A program made the translations under genes and the position numbers. Of a stretch of 64,000 bases of DNA, positions 32,631-41,480 are shown one piece after another. Position 1 is the first letter of the stretch. Each line of letters opens with the position of its first letter. The notes under the pieces were generated by a model. That model worked only from the letters and a program-made list of their open reading frames with translations. It was not told the DNA's origin and made no database searches. The stretch is taken from assembly GCA_020744425.1 (NCBI GenBank), contig JAGMUV010000002.1, positions 3,950,501-4,014,500 of the forward strand, given 5' to 3'. This DNA is from Dactylonectria macrodidyma (Eukaryota > Ascomycota > Sordariomycetes > Hypocreales > Nectriaceae).

Positions 32631-34456
32631 TCACCCTGAGATAAGAGTCGTCCCCTTCACCTTGCCGCTTTCCATCTTGGCCGTCCTGGCGCCGAATTGA
32701 ATCTGTCGCCATTTTGTTAGCTCGTGATACGGCGCAGGTTACAACCCAAGTTGCAAAGTGCACTTACGGCCCGCTTCTTTTCTTGCGAAACTGATTCCAT
32801 CCCCAAAGACCTCGCCAAGAGTCGCAACACCCGTTTCTCGGCATCGACGCCGGCTTGGCCATCTTGATTCTCAAAGTCGCACTTCTCCCAGACGGGAGAC
32901 TCAATTGCCCACTTGACGAACCGTTCATCCAGGTACGGGAATCGCACTTCTCGACCCCAGTGCGTCATCACTCGATCGTCTCGGCCGAGATTCCTTTTGC
33001 CCAGGCGACCTACGTCGAGCTTCAGTTCTTCCACAACACCAGAGTACCCCCGCCGGGAATAAGCTGTCGCGTGTCGAACATAGCCTCCAAAGAGTTCATC
33101 TGCCCCAAGTCCAGATAGAAGCACGCGCGCTGTCGTCGAATAGCTATAGCCATCAGGTTTCGACAGCGTTTCGCCAACTCCACAACCCCTGGCCGCAAAG
33201 TAAAGCGCACATCCAATCGAGAGATCCATCTCCGTGTTGTGCGGGTGGATCAGTCGTACGATCTCAGGTCGTTTCTCCAGGGTCTCGGTGTAAGGCACAT
33301 TCACCTAATCGTAGTCAGTTTATTGATCTGGTACAGCGATACCGCGTCTGAGATTCATACCGAGACGAAACGCCAACCTCGGTCAGGGCAGGTTTTAGTG
33401 AGTTCTGAAAACGCGCTCCTGCCCGTCATCCGGTCTGGGCATTTTTCGTATAAGTCGTCTCGGGAACAATCGGGGTGTTGAGCTCCAATGCGGGGGTTCT
33501 CAAATGCCACATTGATCAGGTCAATGGACTGCTCTGGAGGCACGAGATCATGGGTGAGCCGCGCTAAAACGCTACAGTCAAGTCCCCCCGAAAAAAGAAC
33601 CGCAACCCTTGCGTCTGTATCAGACGCTCGAGGTGGCAAGGGCACGTCAAGCACGCGCAGTCTCAGCGACTCCGTGAGATGCTGCTGTAGCATTTGGACT
33701 GGCCCTGAGTTGAGACCCAGCCTGAAGGGCTCCTGTGGTAATTCTGTGTTGAATATTCCGATGCTTGACACCTGCAGAGGTAAGTAGCAAGAATAAAATT
33801 CTGGTGATACCAGAGCAAAGCCGACTCACCAGAGAAGGATCGTGTGCCCAGTCATGTCGAGTTGGCGCCATCTCGGTGAGCAAGGCACTCTCGTCCAACG
33901 CAAGTACATAACACCCATCAGCCTCGACCTCTGTCCAGCCATCGACTGGGGTATCTGCAACACTAGAGAGGACAAACGGCAAGCCAGCCTTCACAAGCAG
34001 CGAACGGCGACCCAATCGATCGCGACCGTAGTACACACGTTTCGTAGGTTCGTCAAAGTAGATGAAGGCAAATGGACCTTCCACAGCACGTAGAGCATCG
34101 AGGATGGCGTCTGAGGCAGCCGCACTACGGCTCGCCTCGGTCAGCAAGGCCAGAACTGCTTCGCCGTCATTCCCATGCACTGACTCTCCTCGAATACCCC
34201 ATGCCTCGCCGTTCCAGCAGAGGATGGATCCGGAAGCGGCGTCAGCCAGCGGCTGCTTGGCCACGTGGTCGCCTCTAAGCGAAAGCACCGTCGATGTAAA
34301 GGTCAGGAAGCGCGCGCTTTGTTCTTTGCCCCTACCGACAACCTGCCTCTGCACTGTCCCAGTGTGATCAGGCCCTCTTTTGGCGAGGCATTGGATGAGT
34401 TCAGACGAGATGACAGAGTCGGGGGACGACGAAATGGCGACATGGATGCCGCACAT
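32631..34456 (-). CDS. Asparagine synthetase-like protein, ASNSD1/YML096W type (four exons)
   Basis: Exons 34456-33830, 33771-33361, 33304-32768 and 32702-32631 encode 548 residues. The start is fixed by biology: Met1 is followed by Cys2-Gly-Ile-His, the N-terminal nucleophile of class II glutamine amidotransferases; the open frame upstream has no other ATG. R-G-P-D-H and W-N-G-E are further glutaminase marks. The ATP-pyrophosphatase loop S-G-G-L-D is at residues 270-274, and S-G-L-G-A-D-E-L-F-G-G-Y follows in the synthetase domain. This wording and the size match fungal YML096W/ASNSD1-type proteins rather than the ~570-residue true asparagine synthetase; whether they make asparagine is not established. 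The last exon (72 nt) supplies I-Q-F-G-A-R-T-A-K-M, a conserved C-terminus that is lost if the last intron (32703-32767) is read through. Confidence 0.92.
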
Positions 34457-35395
34457 TTTGCGCGCCAGTGAATGAAACGCGTTTGTTGGAGAAGTCTCCA
34501 AGATTGATTTTGGCGTTTGGAGATACCCCTAACTATTTCCCCACTTGCGGCCTCAGCGCCTGATTGCTACTGCGCTTACCCTATACCTCAGGCTGTGACT
34601 TGGGATAACCGAGAAATTCCAATATCATGCCGTTCTTCATTATGCAAAGTCTGATACTCTTTGCCGTTTTCTCGTTGACTGTATTTCGGTTGGCACCATA
34701 GCATCGAAGCCCCTTAAACATGCATGATGGAAGAATAAACAAAGCCATCTTCTCCGCATGCAACCCACCTGTTTTGAAACACACACGCACTTCAGCACAA
34801 GCCTGCAGGATAATCGGTCAGAAGTCTGCAGCACAATGACAGGTTGTTGTTAGGTATTGTTAGAAGCAACTGACGGTGGCGACAAGACGTGCAGATGCAG
34901 TCTAAAGAAAGAACACACTGTGGCCACTTGATGTGATGAATACCTTAATGGCGGCACCACTGCCAATGGCATCCGCATGGAGATGAGAGGGGACGAAATT
35001 TAAGCTAATAACTGGCATCATTGGCATGGAGCTGTTGACTAGAGTCTGCCAAGAGCCGCATGAAGCAGGGCACGTCATAGGCTATACTACTAGCCCCACA
35101 GAACAGTACCACAAGTGAGGCAACAAACTGCCGTACCAAGTATCGTAGGTCTATGTACAGTACTAGGTACGCAGTAGTTGCCCTGGCTGCGTGCCTCCAC
35201 AGTGTCTGTCAGTGGGGTTGTGTTGATCCGCAGCTCTGGGTTGGTTACACCTCCGTTGCATGTAGATGGAGGATTGGGGCTGACGCCTTGTTAGCGTCAC
35301 TCATGGTATAAACAGCTGCGGCTTCCCAGATGCGATTGATGTTTTCCTTTCTCATCTGTCTCCCAGATTCTACGAGCTACTGCTCAGATACAATC
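34457..35395. promoter_or_regulatory. Divergent promoter region
   Basis: The asparagine-synthetase-like gene (minus) and the SGNH hydrolase gene (plus) are read outward from this 0.9 kb. I see no clear TATA box, repeat or gene. A TATAAACAG near 35308-35316, about 85 bp before the hydrolase start, is a weak TATA candidate. Confidence 0.45.
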
Positions 35396-36478
35396 ATGCG
35401 GACCTTTCTGAAGGCCTTTGGGCAATTGGCCGTTCTTGGTTTGGCCCTCACTATGCCAGGTGAGTGAACCCCGGACTAAGACAACATCAGGCCTGGTTCT
35501 TACGTCCTATTTTAAGCTTACGCTACCCTTGCCGCCTCAATTGATGACAGCACGGTCATGGTCGGGGGTAACGTCAAGTTACGACTGATGCCTCTCGGTG
35601 CTTCTATCACGAACGGCAAAGGATCCGAGGATGGAAATGGCTATCGCAAAGCGCTGCGAGACCTTCTTGTAGCTGATGGAAATGAGGTTGACATGGTCGG
35701 ATCACGCGAGTCTGGAGATATGGACGATAACCAGCACGAAGGGTGGGATGGCCTGAGAATCGACCAAGTCCTGGAGAAGGCCAAGCTGTCAGTGCCCGAG
35801 CGACTGCCCAATCTCATCACCATCAACGCGGGAACCAACGATTGCGTTCAAGACTACGACATCGAGCACGCGGCGAACCGTACGGAGGAGCTGCTGAAGT
35901 ACCTGTGGACGGCCTCTCCCCAGGCGACTCTCATCTTATCCACGTTGCTGGTCAATGGGGACTCGGATGTAGAAGAGAGAGTGCTGGAAGTGAATAAACA
36001 GCTCAAAGTGCTTGCCGAGACGATGACAGCCCAATCGAGGAAGGTCATCCTCGTAGATATGCACTCAAGCGACGGGCCGCAAGCGGACGATCTTGTCGAC
36101 GGAACACATCCCGACTCCGAAGGGTACCAGAAGATGGCCGAATTGTGGTTCAAGGGTATTGAAGATGCCGGCACCAGAGGATGGCTCATGAGCCCCCAGG
36201 CCCTCCCCAGCGATGTAACTTCCACGGTGGCCTCGACAGCGGCCTCAGCGACTGCCTCCTCCGCAACAACGACGCCCGGTATGCTGAACGGATCGACTAC
36301 AGAGACAGGGGCGCTGGAAACTGCCTCGGAAGTTGTGAGTGAGGAAGAGGCTCAGTCCACAACCGACGCTGCTCCCGCCGCGCAGGCATCGGATGATGGT
36401 TCCAAGGCGCCTCAGGTGGCTGGATGCCCAGCCGTGGCGCTGATTTTGGCCTTGGGAACACTGGTGTTTTTGATATAG
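35396..36478 (+). CDS. Secreted SGNH/GDSL hydrolase with GPI-anchor signal (two exons)
   Basis: Exons 35396-35459 and 35517-36478 encode 341 residues. Exon 1 is almost exactly a signal peptide (hydrophobic core L-A-V-L-G-L-A-L). The acceptor at 35515-35516, not the later CAG at 35564-35566, keeps the frame and gives the A-Y-A-T-L-A-A join. SGNH blocks are present: block I P-L-G-A-S-I with nucleophile Ser51, block III I-N-A-G-T-N-D, and block V D-G-T-H-P with Asp216 and His219. These enzymes cut esters, including acetyl groups of wall polysaccharides. After the domain comes a long Ser/Thr/Ala tail and a hydrophobic C-terminus (V-A-L-I-L-A-L-G-T-L-V-F-L-I), as expected for a GPI-anchor signal. 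It is thus probably a cell-surface esterase; the substrate is not known. Confidence 0.88.
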
Positions 36479-37066
36479 GCACCTACCTTAGATATGGAAT
36501 ACCCCGGATGGAATAGATAGGAAGTTGACGATCGCCAAGTGTTCTCTTGCTCAATCCTCTTGGCGAATGTGAATGCATCTCGACAGGAGGTGCTTATCAT
36601 TCACAGCCCTTTCCCTCTATATCACATCGCCTCTGCTGTCTGCCTGGTTCGGTGGCTTCGGAATCTGCCAGTAACTACCTGGTAGGTTGGCAAGCGGAAG
36701 ATGGAAGGCTTAGGAAACATGTAAGTTAGGTAAGTAGTTTAAACCAAGAGCAGAGTATTGTTCTTACCTCTGTACGTCCTTCTTCTGGACTCTTTTCTCT
36801 TCCTGCTTTTAATTTCGTTCTACCATTGTCCTGCGACCGTGATTAGATAGCATGAAACATCATTTAATCTTTACTCCTGGTCAGGTCAGGTTCTCAACCG
36901 CCTCAGCATCAACACATCGAAAACGTTGCGAGGCGACTCGAGCCCACCATTCGTTAAACATCCTCTCGTACTTGAATTTCCTCTTTCGTACTTTCGCCAA
37001 CCGTCTCGACTTTGGAAACTGCCCGTGTGTGTCACTTACTCCCATAGCATTCCTTGGAAACTAGCC

Positions 37067-37495
37067 ATGGATCGACTACTTGGAAAACGACGATACTCAG
37101 ACAATACATTCATCAGGCACTACCGCACCGACGATAGAGTCTATTGTAGTACTAGCAATATATATGTACCTTCTTACGTTCTGGACTTAGAACCGAGGTA
37201 TATGCCTTTATTGGCTCGCGATTCAATACTACGCTTTATTGATGATACAGAAGGACTAGAGGAACTGTGGGAGGCCATGACGCAACCTCGTTGGGATTGG
37301 GACAGAGGGATAAACTGTCTCCTAGAACCGCGTGTGCAGGACTTTCAACGGCGGCGGATGCATTTTCCGGGTCAAGACCCAACCTTCCAAGGGAAGTTTT
37401 GCCGCGAAGAGTCACATGTCGTCAATAGATGGGGTTACACTATTCGCACCGATATCACCCACCACCTAGACACGAGACAGATGCCAGGTACGTAG
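37067..37495 (+). CDS. Possible orphan protein or first exon, unknown function
   Basis: An ATG-started frame of 142 codons encodes a charged, Arg/Asp/Tyr-rich sequence with even amino-acid composition, unlike the Pro/Ser/His-rich shadow frames elsewhere. Its codons are visibly more A/T-rich than those of neighbouring genes. There is no signal peptide, transmembrane segment or motif that I know. It ends at the left arm of the perfect inverted repeat, and a GTACGT donor-like sequence lies there (37488), so it might be the first exon of a longer gene running into 37518-37742. Alternatively it is a decayed or lineage-specific gene. Confidence 0.3.
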   Translation: MDRLLGKRRYSDNTFIRHYRTDDRVYCSTSNIYVPSYVLDLEPRYMPLLARDSILRFIDDTEGLEELWEAMTQPRWDWDRGINCLLEPRVQDFQRRRMHFPGQDPTFQGKFCREESHVVNRWGYTIRTDITHHLDTRQMPGT

Positions 37496-37533
37496 TCTTG
37501 CCACTATTCTAGAAAGGGTGGCAAGACTACGTA
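37489..37533. repeat. Perfect 16-bp inverted repeat, 13-nt spacer
   Basis: The arm TACGTAGTCTTGCCAC (37489-37504) is matched exactly by its reverse complement at 37518-37533. The spacer TATTCTAGAAAGG separates them. In RNA this would fold as a stable hairpin. Confidence 0.95.
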
Positions 37534-39140
37534 GGGCTGCCCTGTGCGACCCGGTTCGCCTCTCCGGCTTTGACACGCTTCCTTTTGAGGTAGTTAAAGA
37601 CGTTTTGTTGTATTCCGTGGAAATCCGCATCAACATGGTGGCTAAGCTCCGTTGCCCACGAGTCGAGACGCGGACGGAACTTCGAGATCGAAAGGATTGT
37701 ACAGTTTCTAGAGCCCCCATTATGGAGTCCCAGCGGTTCTAGCCGTCGCAGCTCTAACAGGCCTAATTTTGCTGTCTATAGGACTTACCCAGTTCACGAG
37801 TTGAATATCGTGGGGGTTGGGTTTCACCTGGTCTAGCCTCACACCCTGGCAGGCTTTGGTATTTTCAAAATTGATGTTGAATGGTTCCTCTTCCGGCACC
37901 AGCTTGTTATGCCAGTCTCGACTCTTCTCAGCATGCTCCCTGTTACTGGGTGCCATGCGTGCGTCATTGTCATCAATATGATAGATTACCAACGACGGTT
38001 CCCCACCGCCACCCGGGCAGAGCTGGCGTTCCGGGTTTCCTTGTCTTTCCCTGAGGCTTTCGTCGCCGTGGCAAACCAGATCAGTCTATTTTACAACACC
38101 ATTGCACTGTCTGTACTGACTAGATACACTGGGATATACGATCAGCAATGTCCCGTGGTCAACTGCCCAAACTCGAGAGGTGAGCCTGTGACTGAGTGCA
38201 ATCATCAGAATGCTCAGATATGCTTTCGCATCCCTCGGGTTTATATCAAGTTGGACCCAGTCTTGGGGCATTCGGAGCCGTCCTGGGCCACCGTCCCAAC
38301 TCAAGCTCGCAACATGGCTCATAGCTCACAGGAACACGTTCCCGACACTAGTGAGACATGAAACCCGGTCAATGAGTCAACCGGAGGAAGTGATTGACCA
38401 CTTGCGGGGACATTGTGGAGTTGAAATCTAGGACTCTGGGTGTTGATGCTGGGTTCAGGCTATGATGCATTCATCTCATAGGAGAGGTGCAGCAGGAGTG
38501 GCTGATTAGCGTGGTCGGTTGGTTACCTTGATTTTCCGCAGCCAGGCCAATACAATAGATAGAATGCGGTGATGACACATGTTCGTCGCTAGAGTCATCA
38601 CCACCGTCAGCGTTTGGCGAGGTTTTAGTTAGAAAAGGAAGGTAGCGTGCAAACTTTGGGCTTCACATGAATATCACAGAGATTAGTGGAACAGAGAGTG
38701 AGATGAATGATGTGGGTTTGATTTCTATGCCCTTGCAGAAGAAAGAGAGAGGCGAACTCTATTCCAGTGAAAAAAACAGATCTCGCAAAGCTGCCGTGCT
38801 GTACCGCGTCGTGTTGTCTGATAGCCAATTTGGTTCCTCAACCTTGCACACCAAGCTTCATCCTCAAACCATCCACCCATCTTCCCCGTCGATTTGTCCT
38901 GGCAAACCACGAAAGCCATCGAAAGCAAAAAGGTACAGGACTCCGCTCTTATTACATGAAAATAGGCCCCGACTTGAATGCGGTGGACCTCAAATATCCG
39001 TCGTGAATTCATAAAAACCAAAAAAAAGCATTGGTGTTTTCGCTGGGGGTGATACAATCTCGACATGAGTGATCTGTTATCTTTTCTTCGTCCTCGGTGG
39101 GACCGTCCCTGGTATTATCTTCCGCTTGTTCTCCGGATTT

Positions 39141-41480
39141 CTATTCCGAGAACGGTGGGAGGTCCATGTTTGACCAGTCAAGCGGGAAGAGATCCTGCTG
39201 AGAGTTTTGGGAGAAGCCCACATTGGCGCTGGGAATCTCACCAAAGAGTGGCTGCACATCGTTGGCCTTGAAGTTGTTTGTGGGGAACAACTGGAAGTCC
39301 ATGCCGCCATCTCCGTTATAGGACTCATCAAATCCCTCATCCACATCTCGGAGGGAGTTGGGGGTAAATAGCATGGCGTTCTCCTGACCAACAGGTGAGA
39401 AGTGAGGGGCGCCAGCTGTAGGAGGGCAGGGCTGAGGCGCCTGGAACATGGGCACCTGCTGCTGCGCCATCATCTTGGGGTTGGGGTTGTACATGGCCAC
39501 CTGCTCAGGAGTGGGGAGCTGGGTGGGAAGTTGGACGTGGGCGGCGTAGAGGTCTTCGTCGTTCAGGATGAAGGCCGAGCTGTTCTGGTAGGGTGCGTAC
39601 TGATCATACGAATTGACGGAGGCAGGAGAAGGATTCTCAAGAACGAGATCCATGGCATCCAGGGTGTCCGGTTGAATGCCATAGGTGGAGATCCAGTCAG
39701 ACTCGGTGGGGTAGAGAGGGAAATCGCCAATAAAGGTGGCAGAGTTCTCTTGAGGAGGAGTGGGAACGCTGTAGGCGGGCGTAGTGGAAGGGGTCGACAC
39801 ATTGCCGAGAGGAGGGGTCTGCTGGGTAGTGCTGGCGGCCTGACCCGGAAGTTTCTTCCCGTTGGTCTTCGTTCGGACATAAGTCCAGCCATGAGCCTTC
39901 TCCATGTGCTGCTTGCAGTTGGACTCGCGCTTGGACTTGTACGGGCAGGGCTTGTATAGGCACTCGTACATGGCAGGGGCGTCAGAGTGCTTGTCGTTGA
40001 TGTGGCGATCCATCTCCTTCTCGGTAGGCCAGCCGTACTGGTGGTACTTGCAGGTCGGGATAGGGCACTTCCAAGGGCGCGAGTGCGTCTTCTCGTGCTT
40101 GGTGAGGTCGCAGGGACGCTTGAATTCCTTGTTGCATCCAGGCTCACGGCACTTCTTGGGAGCCAATTCTTCGGGGGTGGCGTTTTTCTTACGTCGAGCC
40201 ATCGACCGCATGATTTCCTCCTCATCCTCCCGCTGCTGGCTCAGAGAGCGCTTCATCTTGATGGGCGAGTCCGTCACATCGACGGGCTTACCGGTGGCCA
40301 TGGAGATGTAAGAGCCGTCCTTGCGGACACGAACAAGCTCGGCGGGGCGGCCGTTCTCAGCGATACCACCAACGAGTCTGATCTCGTCGGCTCTTGGTGG
40401 AAAGTTAGTTGGGTGGTCCAAGGGAACAAAGTTAGGCACATACGCGTCAACATCCATGTCTTGAGGTCCGTCCTTAGCTGCTGCTAGTTGTCTGCCGTAC
40501 TCAAGAATCTGGTCCTTCAGGTCGATGAAGTATCCGTTAGTGTAAGGTCGATCCTCAGGTCGGGTCTGTTCGCGGTCGCTAAGATATTCGACTGTCGCTT
40601 GAATGCATCGGATCGAGGTGAGGCAGAAATCAAGGTACAAGGCGGCGGTCTTGGTCCTCTCCTTCAAGCACAATCTCCGATAAGCATCTCCCCAAACTCC
40701 ATTATCAGTCAGAAGCTGACTTACCGGTGCCATAAAGATCAAGGTCTTCTCGAGATCTCGCAGGCAAATGATTTCCTTTGATTGAATGCGTCGTGGAACG
40801 TCAAGCACAATAGGCTCAAAGTCCTTCAGGGTGGGCTTGGCCCGAAGAGGTCGAAGAATGTGCTCATGAATGCGGTTGATGGCCTTAGGACCTAAGCTCG
40901 GGAGCTTCTCCATGGCAGAAGCGGCGGCTGAGCGGGTGATTGCTGAGCGGGTGGCTTGCGTCTTTGTGTCCTTCTTTGATGCAGAGTCGGCAGCGCGCTT
41001 CTCGTTTGTGGAAGCAACGGACGTGCCCAAACCGCTGTCAGACGCGTGGTGTCGAGAACGGCGGACAGAGCGCGGGCGGAGCACGCGCCTTTCGGCTTCC
41101 TTGGCCATGGCGGGATCGACGACGGGAAGATCGAGGAAGCCGCGGGGGACTGGAAGGCTGGTGTCACGGAGTGCCTTGGCCTTGGGAGTCTTGGGTGACA
41201 ATGAGAGGTCCTCTGTCTTGGAGAGGGCCTCGTCGATGTCGTTGAGGGTCAAGGCAATGCGACGACGGTTGGCATCGACGACATCATCCAGGTGGGATTG
41301 GGATCGAGACAGACGAGGAGGAGTGAAGGCGAGGTCCAAGTCCGAGCAGGAAGATGAAGTAGGAGAGTGAAATGTCGCACCCTTGCGGAGGGTTGTGTTG
41401 GTCTTAAGTGACAGAGTGTTCTCGGTGTCGCTGTCCGGGCGAGTCACCGGAGTCCTTCGACGAGGGTGGGAGAAGGACAT
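39141..41480 (-). CDS. C2H2 zinc-finger transcription factor
   Basis: One exon encodes 779 residues. The centre holds three C2H2-type fingers (coded about 39890-40155). The first is C-x4-C-x12-H-x3-H with K-R-P-C-D-L-T-K-H. The second, C-P-I-P-T-C ... H-x4-H, has a Y-G-W-P insertion. The third is C-x4-C ... H-x4-H and ends A-H-G-W. It should bind DNA in the nucleus. Upstream, a conserved-looking helical region (about residues 200-350) precedes the fingers; basic R-R-K-K lies just before them. The C-terminal ~280 residues are rich in Pro, Gln, Asn and acidic residues, typical of activation domains, and end in an acidic/hydrophobic L-F-P-L-D-W-S-N-M-D motif. I cannot name the orthologue. A GTAAGTC at about 40733 looks like a donor, but removing the 37-nt segment would break the frame. 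Confidence 0.92.
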   Translation of the reverse strand: MSFSHPRRRTPVTRPDSDTENTLSLKTNTTLRKGATFHSPTSSSCSDLDLAFTPPRLSRSQSHLDDVVDANRRRIALTLNDIDEALSKTEDLSLSPKTPKAKALRDTSLPVPRGFLDLPVVDPAMAKEAERRVLRPRSVRRSRHHASDSGLGTSVASTNEKRAADSASKKDTKTQATRSAITRSAAASAMEKLPSLGPKAINRIHEHILRPLRAKPTLKDFEPIVLDVPRRIQSKEIICLRDLEKTLIFMAPVSQLLTDNGVWGDAYRRLCLKERTKTAALYLDFCLTSIRCIQATVEYLSDREQTRPEDRPYTNGYFIDLKDQILEYGRQLAAAKDGPQDMDVDAYVPNFVPLDHPTNFPPRADEIRLVGGIAENGRPAELVRVRKDGSYISMATGKPVDVTDSPIKMKRSLSQQREDEEEIMRSMARRKKNATPEELAPKKCREPGCNKEFKRPCDLTKHEKTHSRPWKCPIPTCKYHQYGWPTEKEMDRHINDKHSDAPAMYECLYKPCPYKSKRESNCKQHMEKAHGWTYVRTKTNGKKLPGQAASTTQQTPPLGNVSTPSTTPAYSVPTPPQENSATFIGDFPLYPTESDWISTYGIQPDTLDAMDLVLENPSPASVNSYDQYAPYQNSSAFILNDEDLYAAHVQLPTQLPTPEQVAMYNPNPKMMAQQQVPMFQAPQPCPPTAGAPHFSPVGQENAMLFTPNSLRDVDEGFDESYNGDGGMDFQLFPTNNFKANDVQPLFGEIPSANVGFSQNSQQDLFPLDWSNMDLPPFSE

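Larger units (their letters stand above)
36479..39140. other. Orphan region with unresolved open frames and an inverted repeat
   Basis: Two stretches look protein-like but do not assemble into a convincing gene. On the plus strand: 37067-37495 (listed separately) and 37518-37742, which contains F-D-T-L-P-F-E-V-V-K-D-V-L-L, reminiscent of the start of F-box or 2EXR domains. On the minus strand: a stop-free 297-nt stretch 38085-37789 is bordered by a TAG acceptor-like end and a GTAAGT donor and is rich in charged residues. The strands compete, so at most one set is real. 38430-39140 holds the 3' flank of the C2H2 gene and nothing else visible. Confidence 0.4.

Noticed and set aside
10809..34456. 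Link between the secreted asparaginase and the asparagine-synthetase-like gene
   Set aside because: They are 20 kb apart with unrelated genes between and no shared motif seen; proximity is probably chance.
40701..40737. Intron-like GTAAGT...AG within the C2H2 gene
   Set aside because: It is 37 nt, too short and not a multiple of three; the segment translates into conserved-looking protein and removal breaks the frame.
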